56,151 bases of DNA from an uncultured Bacteroidales bacterium (GTDB lineage Bacteria > Bacteroidota > Bacteroidia > Bacteroidales > Paludibacteraceae), in assembly GCA_902782665.1 (NCBI GenBank), contig CACZOA010000043.1:1-56151 (forward strand). Reading direction: 5' to 3'. This document shows positions 27,101-37,214 of the stretch, one piece after another. Both the position numbers and the translations under genes were made by a program. The stretch's first letter is position 1. Every line of letters starts with the position of its first letter. Below the pieces are notes generated by a model. It ran no database searches and was not told where the DNA came from. It saw nothing but the letters and a program-made list of their open reading frames with translations.

Positions 27101-30070
27101 TCATTCCTTCCTCTTTCTACAAATCTGCAAAAATGCACAGAAATCGCAGAATTTATCAGGCTCCTCGGTTTGCGTGAAATTGATGTCGACATTGAAGATA
27201 TCAGACAATGCTATTTTCATTTTTTTATCGAATTCATCGCAGAATTCATCATTCACTATAATAGGCTCATCCACCTTTTTAGGTTTTCCTTTATCCCCTA
27301 TTATCTCCTTCGACATCTTCAATACACATGCCACATCATCCATTTTCTGATTCACAAAATTCAAGACGGGAGTGACGTCGACTTTCTTCACTTTGTGGAT
27401 AAGCGACGAGTATATCAAAATCTGCAACTGATAATGGACCTTTTTTCTGTTTTCATAAGCAAACAATTCATCGATGGATTTAATCGAAGATGGCACATCA
27501 CCACCTGTCTTATAATCCACTATTCTTCTCCTTCCACCGTCGACTGAATCCTGACGATCGACGATTCCACCGACAAAAATCTGTTGTGTTTTTCCATTCA
27601 CATCTATATCAATCGGCACAACAACACGTTCCTCCGACGACAAGTAAACCAGATCATTCAATTTTGAATCTATGGCAAGCTGTTTGCGGATAAATTCCAA
27701 AAGTAAGTTACGAGCCAAAAGTAGATGTCCGTGGAATTGGGAAACTGACTTAGGTGCAGTCTTAAACTGTTCAATCTTATAATAATGGATATTGATGAAA
27801 TAGTCGATCAACGTATAGATCTCCTCATCCTTTAAAGAATTCAGATCTTGTGGAGATATCATTGCGTCTCCTTTTTTACGTACCAGACCTGCATAAATCT
27901 CCTCCATGACAGCATGGAAGATCGTCCCCAAATCAGTGGAAGAAATTCCGTCTTCATCAGCATTGGATTCTTTCAATCCCAAAACATATTTGAAATAGAA
28001 CTTCAATGGGCATTCGAAATAGGTGTTGATAGCCGACGGAGATAACGGTTTCTCTGAATCAGAAGAGAACCTATCCACCATTTTTTTGACGATTTCATCG
28101 TTCTTTTTCACAGTCAAAAACTCTGTCGTGATCGACGGTACAAGATTTTGGATGTCGTATTTTTTAATCTCAAAATTCTTGTTCTCCACCAACATCTGAA
28201 GCATATACCTGCTCATCTGGCCATCTGTATTTTGGCTGTCGCAAGTAGAGTTGTAGACGAGGGTGACATCATCCGCACGTTGCACCAAACGGTAGAAATA
28301 GTATGCAAACAGAGCATTCTTCTGCTCCACAGATGTCATATTGAATCCAGTACGGATTGAAAGAGGAATAAAAGATGAAATTTCCGCAGACGGAGGCAAT
28401 TGTTTATTAGACGCAGATAGCAGACAAACATGGGAGAAGTCCAGTCCACGCGTCTCCAAAAAGCCCATCACCTGAAGTCCTTCGATCGGTTCTCCATGGA
28501 AAGGAACCTTTGATTGCGAAAGCACCTTCATCAAAAGATGTGCCGTCAAGCCAACGCTCATAGACAAATCCTCCGAACATACTTCATCAGCAAATCTCAC
28601 AAGTATATTGTAGGCACGGAATAAAGACTCGTTATACAAGTCGGAATATAAAGAGGAATGTGGATTATGAGACGACACTCTCACAACTATTTTCTTCAAT
28701 CTGTCTACAAAATCAGACGAATTCACCGAATGTTTTAGGAGCAATGACAGATCCTCACTTCCAGATTCAAACTCTGATATACAAGGAAAGATATTTTTCT
28801 CCGCCTTCATCTGAGCTATCGTCTGTGTCACCTCAGGAAAGACGACTTTTATATAGGCATGATTGGTTATAGATTCTACCAACGACAAAGCCACCGTCTT
28901 CGGCTTACGTTCATCGAGATACATATTGTAATTGACAAGGGCAAGCAGCAAACTGTATATTGGCGTTTGCGGCACTGGGAATCCCATCGTCACATTCAAA
29001 GCAATACCCTTATCATTCGGAATAGAATGCAGGACAGGAAGAAGAAGAGTCTCATCACAAAGAACTATAGCCGTTCTTCTATCGATAGTCTCCTTTTCTC
29101 CGCTGTTTTCATCTTTTACTATCTCAGAAGTATCCTTCAAAAATTTTGAGACATAAGCAGCTTGAGCACTATCCGACGAAGTACTGACAAACGTAATCTT
29201 CTTTTTCTTCGAATAATTGTCAAAGAATGATTTTTCTTTTAGCGACGACGGGAAATCTATAATATTCTGTCGCATAAACAGACCTGCTTCCTGAAGAGAT
29301 TCAGGTGCGGAATAATATACATCATAGTCCCAATAAAATTCAGCACGTTTGGAATCCCTATATCTCTTAAAGAATGCGTATTCAGTTCTGCTCAACACAT
29401 TAAAACCGATGAATACGAGTTTTTTATACTTAGAATCATCGATTTCTCCACTTTTTAGGCCTTCTACGACATCAAGCATCAGCATTCCTTCATACGCAAT
29501 TCCTTTTGCCTGCAAACGGGCTTTAAATGCAAGATAGATAGAATACAAGTTTTCCCAGAGTCTTGCAAAAAGCTGAACTTTTTCGTTTTGCACCTCCACT
29601 GAGAACGTTTGAAAGAAATGTTCCAGAGTCTTAATCTGCGAATCGGAAAGATATGAAAAATCCTTTATGTTCTGGAAGTCCGCCACATTTGAAAACAAAG
29701 CCTGAGCATTCACGCAATTCTTATCTATATCGTCAAAATCAGAGAGCAATGTCTGACCCCAGAAATAGAATTTGTCAAATGAGGGTTCAGTGCCTAAAAT
29801 CTCAGGATGTATTTCTTTTATGGTGTGAAAAAGTTCGATTAAAAGGGCTATTTCGTCTGGAACTGTATAAGGAGAAAAAGAGCGGAACAGATCCTGTATA
29901 GTAGTGGATTCAAGCGTAAACACAGGTTTGTCATAGTCCTCAGCCCAACATTCGTTAAAGAACAAAATAGAACGACGGTTGGGGAAGACCAACAATGCAT
30001 CTTCCACATCAGCCAAACGCCTCAAATCATCAGCTACCAAATTCAAAAATGGCTTAGATTCCGCTACCAT
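27101..30070 (-). CDS. AddB-like helicase-nuclease subunit (PD-(D/E)XK, iron-sulfur type)
   Basis: The 989-residue protein has an inactive-helicase-like N-terminal half (VFPNRRSILFFNECW near residue 30, DDIDKN, LVFIGFNVLSRTEYAFF) and a C-terminal RecB-type nuclease domain. The nuclease part starts near residue 680 with PSAINTYFECPLKFYFKYVLGL (first Cys), then HAVMEEIY (His), GGIVDRQD and IVDYKTG (Asp and Lys of the active site), and ends with CDFCAFLQIC, giving the four Cys of a 4Fe-4S cluster as in AddB and Cas4. With AddA it would resect double-strand breaks for recombination. No addA partner is within the window. A -7 box lies at 30109-30116. Confidence 0.82.
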   Translation of the reverse strand: MVAESKPFLNLVADDLRRLADVEDALLVFPNRRSILFFNECWAEDYDKPVFTLESTTIQDLFRSFSPYTVPDEIALLIELFHTIKEIHPEILGTEPSFDKFYFWGQTLLSDFDDIDKNCVNAQALFSNVADFQNIKDFSYLSDSQIKTLEHFFQTFSVEVQNEKVQLFARLWENLYSIYLAFKARLQAKGIAYEGMLMLDVVEGLKSGEIDDSKYKKLVFIGFNVLSRTEYAFFKRYRDSKRAEFYWDYDVYYSAPESLQEAGLFMRQNIIDFPSSLKEKSFFDNYSKKKKITFVSTSSDSAQAAYVSKFLKDTSEIVKDENSGEKETIDRRTAIVLCDETLLLPVLHSIPNDKGIALNVTMGFPVPQTPIYSLLLALVNYNMYLDERKPKTVALSLVESITNHAYIKVVFPEVTQTIAQMKAEKNIFPCISEFESGSEDLSLLLKHSVNSSDFVDRLKKIVVRVSSHNPHSSLYSDLYNESLFRAYNILVRFADEVCSEDLSMSVGLTAHLLMKVLSQSKVPFHGEPIEGLQVMGFLETRGLDFSHVCLLSASNKQLPPSAEISSFIPLSIRTGFNMTSVEQKNALFAYYFYRLVQRADDVTLVYNSTCDSQNTDGQMSRYMLQMLVENKNFEIKKYDIQNLVPSITTEFLTVKKNDEIVKKMVDRFSSDSEKPLSPSAINTYFECPLKFYFKYVLGLKESNADEDGISSTDLGTIFHAVMEEIYAGLVRKKGDAMISPQDLNSLKDEEIYTLIDYFINIHYYKIEQFKTAPKSVSQFHGHLLLARNLLLEFIRKQLAIDSKLNDLVYLSSEERVVVPIDIDVNGKTQQIFVGGIVDRQDSVDGGRRRIVDYKTGGDVPSSIKSIDELFAYENRKKVHYQLQILIYSSLIHKVKKVDVTPVLNFVNQKMDDVACVLKMSKEIIGDKGKPKKVDEPIIVNDEFCDEFDKKMKIALSDIFNVDINFTQTEEPDKFCDFCAFLQICRKRKE

Positions 30071-30108
30071 AATACGACAATATTAATTCATTATTTCTGT
30101 TTTCACTA

Positions 30109-30116
30109 CAAAGATA
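30109..30116 (-). promoter_or_regulatory. -7 promoter box for the AddB-like gene
   Basis: On the minus strand this reads TATCTTTG, fitting TAnnTTTG, 38 bases before the start at 30070. No exact TTTG is present at the -33 spacing. Confidence 0.5.
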
Positions 30117-30183
30117 AGATCATGGCATGCAGAATTCAAGCACAGACAAAACAAAAAGAGAAATATCACATATATGCAAGAGT

Positions 30184-30738
30184 CTACTTGCAGGATTTCT
30201 CTTCTGTTTGGTCTTTATCCATCGAATCTTCAATATTTTTAGGAATATTGAACAATTCGCTGATATTTAGCTTAGGAAGGACAGCTGGAGCAAACTTTGT
30301 GACTGGTCCACATAAAATAGAACCTTCCGAATGTTTGCCATCCATTATCTTAAGTTTCTCGTTGATTGGGCCAAGCACATTAAACACAACACTGATCACC
30401 AACGTATATTTGACTGCAGATATCAATGCTCCCAGCAAACTGTTAAGCCAGCCAAGGCTTATCGCCTTAATCAGTCTCTGAGCACACATCGCCAACACCT
30501 TAACCAATATCAACGAGACGATGAATGCCATAATCATGCCCAAAGCAGGACAATAATCCTTCCCTACATTGAAAAAACTATGTATAAACTCCGCAAATGG
30601 AGAGCTATGGTATCTTGACACATATACGGCAATGATAAGTCCTATCAATCCCGAAAGCTCAAAAATAAGTCCTTTTGAAAATCCTCTTACCATACCTGCA
30701 ACCACAAGCAAAAGGATCAAAAAATCAAGCCAATTCAA
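30184..30738 (-). CDS. CvpA family membrane protein
   Basis: The 184-residue protein has four hydrophobic helices and the family start MNWLDFLILLLVVAGMVRGFSKGLI, with the second helix LSGLIGLIIAVYVSRY. It is homologous to colicin V production protein CvpA; in other bacteria CvpA affects envelope stress and bile resistance, but the mechanism is unknown. Placement after rimP-nusA-infB is the usual order in Bacteroidales, though a terminator-like hairpin separates it from infB here. The C-terminus (SMDKDQTEEKSCK) is hydrophilic. Confidence 0.82.
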   Translation of the reverse strand: MNWLDFLILLLVVAGMVRGFSKGLIFELSGLIGLIIAVYVSRYHSSPFAEFIHSFFNVGKDYCPALGMIMAFIVSLILVKVLAMCAQRLIKAISLGWLNSLLGALISAVKYTLVISVVFNVLGPINEKLKIMDGKHSEGSILCGPVTKFAPAVLPKLNISELFNIPKNIEDSMDKDQTEEKSCK

Positions 30739-30846
30739 TTTGATTAATATTTAATGATTAATATTAACGATCAAAACGTAGAGATCATTTCTAAATATAC
30801 AGCTGTAATTACACGTTCTCCAAATGCAACAGTGTATCTCTAAACA

Positions 30847-30882
30847 AAATTAAGAATCAGACGTATGCCCGATTCTTAATTT
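30847..30882 (-). terminator. Terminator-like hairpin downstream of infB
   Basis: AAATTAAGAATC and GATTCTTAATTT form a perfect 12-bp stem with a 12-base loop. On the minus strand it is followed by a TG-interrupted T-stretch, fitting the end of the rimP-nusA-infB unit. Confidence 0.7.
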
Positions 30883-30908
30883 GATATTATGATCTTCAAT
30901 TGTCAAAA

Positions 30909-33605
30909 TTACAGTTTACGAGCGACCTCGATTGTCTCGAAGCCTTCGATAATATCACCGACCTGGATCTCGTTGTATCCAGCAAGAGCGATACCACAAT
31001 CGAATCCGTTTGCAACTTCCTTAACGTCATCCTTATAACGCTTCAACGACTGCAAATCTCCGGTGAATACAACAATTCCGTCGCGAATCAAACGAACCTT
31101 ATTTGAACGTTTGATCTTACCATCGCGGACAATTGAACCAGCGATAACACCGACCTTACCAATCTTGAAGATCTCAAGGACTTCAGCAGTACCAGTAACC
31201 TGTTCCTTCAACTCTGGAGCCAACATACCGGCCATCGCATCCTTCAACTGCTCAATTGCATCGTAGATGATAGAGTGTAGACGGATATCAACACCCTCTT
31301 TCTCTGCAAGTTTACGTGCAGACTGCGATGGACGAACCTGGAATCCGATGATGATCGCATTTGAAGCGGATGCCAACATAACATCTGTTTCTGAGATCTG
31401 ACCCACAGCTTTGTGGATAACATTGATCTGGAATTGCTCTGTAGAACAGTTCTGCAAAGAGTCTGACAATGCCTCCACAGATCCATCCACGTCTCCCTTG
31501 ACGATGATATTCATCTCCTGGAAGTTTCCAAGAGCACGACGACGTGCAATCTCATCAAGAGTAATGATTCCGTTACCAGCACGCAAACCTTGCTCACGCT
31601 GAAGCTGTTCACGCTTGTTTGCTATCTCACGAGCCTCCTGCTCTGAACCAAGTACGTTAAAATTATCACCTGCCTGAGGAGCACCGTCAAGACCAAGGAT
31701 CAAAGCTGGCTCAGAAGGACCTGCCTCTGTGATACGCTGGTTACGCTCATTGAACATAGCCTTAACCTTACCATAGTGAGTTCCTGCGATAACAACGTCT
31801 CCGATCTTCAAAGTACCGTTGCTTACAAGCACTGTAGCCACATAACCACGTCCCTTATCCAACTGGCTCTCAATTACAGAACCACTTGCCTTACGGTTAG
31901 GATTAGCCTTCAAATCAAGCATTTCTGCCTCAAGAAGCACCTTATCCATCAACTCGTCTACACCGATACCCTTTTTAGCAGCGATATCCTGTGACTGATA
32001 CTTACCACCCCACTCTTCTACCAAGTAGTTCATCTGTGCCAACGACTCCTTGATCTTGTCTGGGTTAGCAGTAGGCTTATCTATCTTATTGATTGCAAAC
32101 ACGATAGGTACACCAGCGATACTTGCATGGTTGATAGCCTCTTTTGTCTGCGGCATCACATCATCATCAGCAGCGACGATGATGATCGCGATATCTGTCA
32201 CCTTGGCACCACGGGCACGCATGGCAGTAAATGCCTCATGACCTGGAGTATCCAAGAAAGTGATATGCTGACCGTTCTTCAATGTGACATTGTAAGCACC
32301 GATATGCTGAGTGATACCTCCGGCCTCACCGGCGATCACGTTAGTCTGGCGGATATAGTCAAGCAATGAAGTCTTACCGTGGTCAACGTGACCCATCACA
32401 GTAACGATTGGAGGACGGTTGATCAAATCCTCTTCCTTATCCTCTTCCTCCTGGATAGCCTCACTTACCTCAGCAGACACATATTCAGTTTCAAAACCGA
32501 ACTCACTTGCCACGATATTGATAGTATCAGCATCAAGACGCTGGTTGATAGACACCATCAAACCGAAGTTCATACAAGTAGTGATAACCTCAGTGATTGT
32601 CACATCCATCATCTTAGCCAAGTCGCTGACAGTCACAAACTCAGTGATCTTTAGTTTGCCCTGTGCCTCACGCTCTTGAGCCTCACGCTCTTCAGCACGC
32701 TGACGGATAGACTCTCGTTTATCATGACGGTGCTTAGCACCACTCTTATTCTGGTTTTTATTAGAAGTCAAGCGAGCAAGAGTATCCTTAATCTGCTTCT
32801 GTACATCTTCCTCAGAAATCTCCTGTTTCTGATTCTTCTGCTTATTGAACTTCTTATTGTTTCCACCGTTGGCTTCACGATTCTCATTTCTGTCTCTGTC
32901 ACCTTTGTGACGATCGTTCTTGCCTCCCTGTTTTCCTTCTTTGTATTCAGAAATATCGATTTTCTCTTTACCCTGGATACGGTTTCTTTGTTTTTTCTGA
33001 CCACCCTGGCCTTGTTCAGCCTTTTGTAGCTGGATCTGTTTCTGATGATCTTTCTTTCTCTCTTCCTTAGTTTTCTTCTTTGGTCTAGTCTGAGAGTTGA
33101 TAGATGACAAGTCAATTGTACCCAACACCTTAGGTCCAGTGACCTGAGTAGTAGGATTCAATCTAAATACATCTTCAGTTTCGTTTTGTGATATAGGCAT
33201 ATTATCTTGTTTAGCCTCATCTACTGAAGCCGTAGACGCTGCTGTGGTTTCCTTTGCTGGAGTCTGTGGTCTTGGAGTGTCAGAGATTTTACCTACAACC
33301 TTAAGTTTAGGAGTCTGCACCTCTACCTTGATATCAACCTCGTCTTTTTTTCCAAATCCTGGAATTTCAACGACTTTCTCCTTTTTGTTTTTCTTTCTAT
33401 CCTTCATGTCGTCAAACTCTGCTTTCGCATCAGACTTGAACGACTTATCCTTGTCATATTCCTGACGAAGGAGATTTTCTTCTTTTTCAGACAATTTGTA
33501 GTTGGGATTCGCATCTTCAATTGCAAATCCTTTCTTTTTTAATAGTTCGGTAGCAGTAGCGATACCTACATTTAATTCTTTAGCTAATTGACCTAATCTC
33601 GACAT
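30909..33605 (-). CDS. infB: Translation initiation factor IF-2
   Basis: The 898-residue protein has the small N-terminal IF2_N motif ([26 protein letters not shown]). A long, highly charged Lys/Gln/Arg-rich linker (about 60-300) is typical of Bacteroidetes IF-2. The G domain has [12 protein letters not shown] (P-loop near 404), DTPGHEAF and NKID, followed by domains II-IV. It places initiator fMet-tRNA on the 30S subunit and promotes subunit joining with GTP hydrolysis. It lies downstream of nusA on the same strand, with a 212-base gap holding two hairpins. Confidence 0.97.
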   Translation of the reverse strand: MSRLGQLAKELNVGIATATELLKKKGFAIEDANPNYKLSEKEENLLRQEYDKDKSFKSDAKAEFDDMKDRKKNKKEKVVEIPGFGKKDEVDIKVEVQTPKLKVVGKISDTPRPQTPAKETTAASTASVDEAKQDNMPISQNETEDVFRLNPTTQVTGPKVLGTIDLSSINSQTRPKKKTKEERKKDHQKQIQLQKAEQGQGGQKKQRNRIQGKEKIDISEYKEGKQGGKNDRHKGDRDRNENREANGGNNKKFNKQKNQKQEISEEDVQKQIKDTLARLTSNKNQNKSGAKHRHDKRESIRQRAEEREAQEREAQGKLKITEFVTVSDLAKMMDVTITEVITTCMNFGLMVSINQRLDADTINIVASEFGFETEYVSAEVSEAIQEEEDKEEDLINRPPIVTVMGHVDHGKTSLLDYIRQTNVIAGEAGGITQHIGAYNVTLKNGQHITFLDTPGHEAFTAMRARGAKVTDIAIIIVAADDDVMPQTKEAINHASIAGVPIVFAINKIDKPTANPDKIKESLAQMNYLVEEWGGKYQSQDIAAKKGIGVDELMDKVLLEAEMLDLKANPNRKASGSVIESQLDKGRGYVATVLVSNGTLKIGDVVIAGTHYGKVKAMFNERNQRITEAGPSEPALILGLDGAPQAGDNFNVLGSEQEAREIANKREQLQREQGLRAGNGIITLDEIARRRALGNFQEMNIIVKGDVDGSVEALSDSLQNCSTEQFQINVIHKAVGQISETDVMLASASNAIIIGFQVRPSQSARKLAEKEGVDIRLHSIIYDAIEQLKDAMAGMLAPELKEQVTGTAEVLEIFKIGKVGVIAGSIVRDGKIKRSNKVRLIRDGIVVFTGDLQSLKRYKDDVKEVANGFDCGIALAGYNEIQVGDIIEGFETIEVARKL

Positions 33606-33657
33606 AAAATTTTAATTACCACACTTAAAAAAACAACACACTTAACTCATCATAGTA

Positions 33658-33781
33658 TGCTGTTTTTCCCTTCCCACAAAATTAAAAAACAGCAACCACA
33701 AATTGCACCTTGTCCATAATGTTTTTTCTTTTCCCGAAACAAATACTTTTGAGTGCCAAATCCGAACGCACCCAAAAGTAT
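33658..33781 (-). other. Two inverted repeats in the nusA-infB leader
   Basis: TGCTGTTTTT/AAAAACAGCA (33658-33694) and ATACTTTTG/CAAAAGTAT (33743-33781) are perfect stems of 10 and 9 bp with loops of 17 and 21 bases. They lie between the end of nusA and the start of infB, so they could modulate read-through into infB or protect the mRNA. No -7 box was found here. Confidence 0.6.
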
Positions 33782-33817
33782 CTTATATTTCAGAGAAACT
33801 CATTCCCAACACGTGGG

Positions 33818-35110
33818 TTAGGAATTACTTTCATCATTATTATCAGTGCCAGCCTCATCGAAATCCTCAAATTCAGACTTCAAGATTGCCAACACGTCAT
33901 CGATAGTCTCTTCTTCGAGATCAGTACGGTGAAGAAGTTCATCTCTTGAAACATTCAATACGCTTAAAGCTGTATCAAATCCGTTCTTCTTGAACTCATC
34001 AATAACCCACGAATCGATCTCATCAGCAAACTCATCAAGATAGATATCTCCGTCGTCGTAACTGTCTGAGTTTCTGAACACTTCAATCTGATATCCTGTA
34101 AGCTGAGTGGCAAGTTTGATGTTCATACCTCCCTTACCGATAGCCAAAGATACCTCCTGTGGATCCAAATAAACCTCAGCCTTCTTCTCCTCCTCGATAA
34201 TTCTGATAGATGAGATTCTTGCTGGATTCAAAGCTCTCTGGATATATAGAGAAACATTTGATGTATAGTTGATTACATCAATATTTTCATTACGCAATTC
34301 TCTTACGATTCCATGGATACGAGCACCCTTCATACCTACACATGCTCCAACTGGATCAATTCTCTCGTCGTAGCTCTCAACAGCGACTTTAGCTCTTTCT
34401 CCAGGGATACGTGCGATTCCCTTGATTGTGATCAAGCCATCAGCGATTTCAGGAACTTCCTGCTCAAACAAACGCTGAAGGAACATTGGTGATGTACGAG
34501 AAAGGATAATCTTTGGATTATTGTTCTCATTATCAACCTTTGCCACGATAGCTCTCAATGTATCCTGCTTACGGTAGTTGTCAGATGGGATCTGCTCTGC
34601 CTTAGGCAAAATCATCTCATTACCCTCCTCGTCAAGAAGAAGAACCTCCTTCTTCCAAGTCTGGTAAATCTCACCTACTACAATCTTACCGACCTTTTCC
34701 TTATATTTGTTGAACAATGTATCTTTCTGAAGCTCAAGGATCTTCGACGCAAGTGTCTGACGAAGGTTCAACACTGCACGACGTCCGAACGATGCGAAAT
34801 CAACCTTTTCAGAGAAGTTCTCGCCAACCTCGTATGATGAATCAATTTTCTTTACATCTGCCAACGCAACCTGTGAGTTTTCGTCGTCAACAGTACCGTC
34901 TTCAACTACAACTCTATTGTGATATATCTCGAAATCACCTTTGTCTGGGTTGATGATAACAGCATAGTTCTCATCAGTACCATACATCTTAGTGATGACA
35001 CTTCTAAAAGACTCTTCCAAGACACTGATCATTGTGCCTCTATCGATGTTCTTAAGTTCCTTAAACTCCGAAAACGAATCTATTAAGCTGAGTGTTTCTT
35101 GCTTAGCCAT
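33818..35110 (-). CDS. nusA: Transcription termination/antitermination factor NusA
   Basis: The 430-residue protein has the N-terminal RNA-polymerase-binding domain (LIDSFSEFKELKNIDRGTMISVLEESF), the S1 domain, then KH1 and KH2 (VGACVGMKGARIHGIVREL and SLAIGKGGMNIKLATQLTGYQIE). A short acidic C-terminus replaces the acidic repeats of E. coli; the length is normal for Bacteroidetes. It binds polymerase and nascent RNA to control pausing, termination and rRNA antitermination. It starts 7 bases after rimP. Confidence 0.96.
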   Translation of the reverse strand: MAKQETLSLIDSFSEFKELKNIDRGTMISVLEESFRSVITKMYGTDENYAVIINPDKGDFEIYHNRVVVEDGTVDDENSQVALADVKKIDSSYEVGENFSEKVDFASFGRRAVLNLRQTLASKILELQKDTLFNKYKEKVGKIVVGEIYQTWKKEVLLLDEEGNEMILPKAEQIPSDNYRKQDTLRAIVAKVDNENNNPKIILSRTSPMFLQRLFEQEVPEIADGLITIKGIARIPGERAKVAVESYDERIDPVGACVGMKGARIHGIVRELRNENIDVINYTSNVSLYIQRALNPARISSIRIIEEEKKAEVYLDPQEVSLAIGKGGMNIKLATQLTGYQIEVFRNSDSYDDGDIYLDEFADEIDSWVIDEFKKNGFDTALSVLNVSRDELLHRTDLEEETIDDVLAILKSEFEDFDEAGTDNNDESNS

Positions 35111-35117
35111 AATAATA

Positions 35118-35585
35118 TTATTTGAATCTAATTGAATATTTCGTGTATTTTACCTCATCATACTTGAACGAGTACTCTTTTTCAACATCTACCTTTCTCT
35201 TCGCTCCCTCTGGCTTCTCTTTCACAGTGACAACCACTGTAAACTCTTCCTCAGTAGCACTCTTCAACACACCTACAAGTTTCTGTCCTGCCTTCGTAAG
35301 CACTTCCACTTCCTTTCCAACATATTTCTGATATTGGCGAAGCACAACAAACGGCGAGCTCAAACCTGCCGAGCCTACCTCCAACTCGTAGTCTTCCTGC
35401 TCACGGTCGAACTTGGATTCTATATGACGAGAAAGCGAGACGCAAGTGTCGATATCAATAGAGTCTTCGCTATCAATTGTAACGACAATTTCATTGGCAG
35501 GACTCACCTTCACCTCTACAAGGAAAAGGCTTGTTCCGTCAATATATTCGTTGATCGCTTGTGTAAGTTCTTGTTTATCTATCAT
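35118..35585 (-). CDS. rimP: Ribosome maturation factor RimP
   Basis: The protein has 155 residues from the ATG at 35585 (MIDKQELTQAINEYIDG); an in-frame upstream start at 35627 is rejected because it lies at the predicted transcription start. RimP signatures are ISLDEVKVSP-like (SLFLVEVKVSPANEIVVTIDS), CVSLSRHIE and YELEVGSAGLSSP. It is needed for assembly of the 30S subunit. It heads the rimP-nusA-infB operon, driven by a well-formed promoter at 35636-35666. Confidence 0.95.
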   Translation of the reverse strand: MIDKQELTQAINEYIDGTSLFLVEVKVSPANEIVVTIDSEDSIDIDTCVSLSRHIESKFDREQEDYELEVGSAGLSSPFVVLRQYQKYVGKEVEVLTKAGQKLVGVLKSATEEEFTVVVTVKEKPEGAKRKVDVEKEYSFKYDEVKYTKYSIRFK

Positions 35586-35635
35586 TATATTAAAAAAACG
35601 AAGGAGAACAATTCGCTCCCCCCTCATTCCAAATG

Positions 35636-35666
35636 CAAATATACATTTTTTTGCATTAACTGCAAA
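35636..35666 (-). promoter_or_regulatory. Consensus Bacteroidetes promoter of rimP-nusA-infB
   Basis: On the minus strand TTTG (35663-35666) is followed by exactly 19 bases and TATATTTG (35636-35643), matching TTTG-N19-TAnnTTTG. The predicted start site is near 35629, about 45 bases before rimP. Confidence 0.85.
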
Positions 35667-35771
35667 AAAGAATATGATTTTTTAGTAAATCGTCAATCAT
35701 AAATTCTATCCGTTTTCATATTCCATCCAATCTAATTTCTTGTTCAAAACAACTATTTGATTATTTTTAAT

Positions 35772-35779
35772 TACTTTTG
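35772..35779 (+). promoter_or_regulatory. -7 promoter box for a lipoprotein gene
   Basis: TACTTTTG fits TAnnTTTG, 39 bases before the ATG at 35819. No -33 match was seen. Confidence 0.5.
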
Positions 35780-35818
35780 CGAACAAATATCAATGCGTCA
35801 AATTTAAAACTAAATATT

Positions 35819-36418
35819 ATGAGAGATTTTTGGCTTCATGCCCTTTGCTTAACAGCAGCATTTGGAGGCTTATTTACTTCCTGCGATAAAGAGGACAACA
35901 ATCAACCACTTGAGGATCATGGATTTGTTACTTTTGCAGGACTCGGAATGAGATTTGTAGACGTGAATGGAAATGATATTGTTGACATCAACGACATGAC
36001 AACATATCCTATCATACGACCATCCATTCTTAGTTCAGATAGTATTAAAACTATTTTGGCAAATATGGATTCTCTGTATTATGGATATAATGAGTATTAT
36101 AAAAATAATGTTTTCCTTTATGATGGAAATGGAATGGAAATAAGCAAAAGAGACTCCGGAATTTTTATTTCGCCATTCATTTACGGCAATCATGATGGCT
36201 ACACAGACAACTATCTCTATGTGAATGGAGACATAGACACATTACGAGCATCTTGGACTTATTCTTATAGTCCTGACTGTGTAGGAGGATCTTATTGTTC
36301 TAAACTGACCAAACTTACATATAATGGAGTCGTCATCAAAACCGAAGAATATTTTGATGTCACAATAATCACAGTCACTAAAGACAACGGAAAAACATCA
36401 ATTGACATCAGTCATTAA
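35819..36418 (+). CDS. Putative lipoprotein, function unknown
   Basis: The protein has 199 residues from the ATG at 35819; the upstream TTG overlaps the -7 box. The N-terminus MRDFWLHALCLTAAFGGLFTSCDKEDNN is a lipoprotein signal with Cys followed by acidic residues, which favours surface export. The mature part is rich in Asp, Tyr and Gly with no motif I recognise (GLGMRFVDVNGNDIVDINDMT, YLYVNGDIDTLRASW) and looks beta-stranded. It is monocistronic, ending at a bidirectional hairpin shared with the HAD gene. Confidence 0.6.
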   Translation: MRDFWLHALCLTAAFGGLFTSCDKEDNNQPLEDHGFVTFAGLGMRFVDVNGNDIVDINDMTTYPIIRPSILSSDSIKTILANMDSLYYGYNEYYKNNVFLYDGNGMEISKRDSGIFISPFIYGNHDGYTDNYLYVNGDIDTLRASWTYSYSPDCVGGSYCSKLTKLTYNGVVIKTEEYFDVTIITVTKDNGKTSIDISH

Positions 36419-36435
36419 TATATGCATAAATGAAA

Positions 36436-36464
36436 AAAGAGACGTGATTTACTCACGTCTCTTT
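36436..36464. terminator. Bidirectional terminator of the GAGACG hairpin family
   Basis: AAAGAGACGTGA and TCACGTCTCTTT form a perfect 12-bp stem around TTTAC, flanked by As and Ts. It lies between the convergent lipoprotein and HAD genes. Confidence 0.87.
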
Positions 36465-36478
36465 CCCATCTAATCAAC

Positions 36479-37150
36479 CTATTTCTTACAAATGTTCACG
36501 AAATCATTCCAAGATACAATGTCGTATTTGCTACGGTCGACATTCTTGCAATTCTTTCCGTCTATACACGTGAATTGAAGTCCTGCACCTAACGCACCTC
36601 CGTCGGAATCAACCTTGTCGCCCACCATCAACGTCGTCGCGCATTCCAATCCGTTTTCCTGGCAAATTTGAGCGAACGGACGTGTTTGCGGTTTCAATGC
36701 TCCAAATTCCTCAGCACAATAAAATTTCTCAAACACTGAGCTGTCGATGCCTAACGACTCGATCTTCTCCTTCGACATTGTATAATCAGAATATACCAGA
36801 AGACGTATACCCTTTTTCTTCAACGACTCCAGCACTTCATTTATCTGTGGACGAGGCTTACAATACTTGCCGATCTGTCTGACCATCAACGGCATATAAC
36901 GTGAGAAATACCAATCTCTCATCACACTCTCCTCCTTACCTGTCTTTTGCGATAATGTTGAGAAGAAGGTATTATAATAAATTTCAGCAGTCATGTAGTC
37001 GCGACTCTTCATCGCTTTTCTTGTCTGCCTTTCCCTCAATGCCCACATGCATCGCCAGATATCACCCAATATAAGATGTTTAGCGATACCGCCTGTATAG
37101 AGAGTACCGTCGACATCAAAAATGACAGCTTTGATATTGTCTAAAGTCAT
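36479..37150 (-). CDS. HAD-family hydrolase (phosphatase)
   Basis: The 223-residue protein has all four HAD motifs: FDVDGTLY (11-18, nucleophile and acid/base Asp), SDYTMSKEK (motif II Ser), the motif III Lys in EEFGALKPQTRP, and MVGDKVDSDGG (motif IV). The alpha-helical cap between residues ~20 and 110 puts it in subfamily I (phosphoglycolate-phosphatase-like or nucleotidase-like). The physiological substrate cannot be told from the sequence. It follows the GH3 gene, with a hairpin terminator between them. Confidence 0.88.
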   Translation of the reverse strand: MTLDNIKAVIFDVDGTLYTGGIAKHLILGDIWRCMWALRERQTRKAMKSRDYMTAEIYYNTFFSTLSQKTGKEESVMRDWYFSRYMPLMVRQIGKYCKPRPQINEVLESLKKKGIRLLVYSDYTMSKEKIESLGIDSSVFEKFYCAEEFGALKPQTRPFAQICQENGLECATTLMVGDKVDSDGGALGAGLQFTCIDGKNCKNVDRSKYDIVSWNDFVNICKK

Positions 37151-37162
37151 TGCGTTTTCATG

Positions 37163-37196
37163 AAGAAAGAACGCAAGTGTGGCTTGCGTCCTTTCT
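37163..37196 (-). terminator. Terminator of the GH3-family gene
   Basis: AGAAAGAACGCAAG and CTTGCGTCCTTTCT pair with one mismatch around a short loop. It follows the minus-strand GH3 gene and overlaps the leader of the HAD gene. Confidence 0.75.
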
Positions 37197-37214
37197 AAAT
37201 ATTCTAATTATTTA

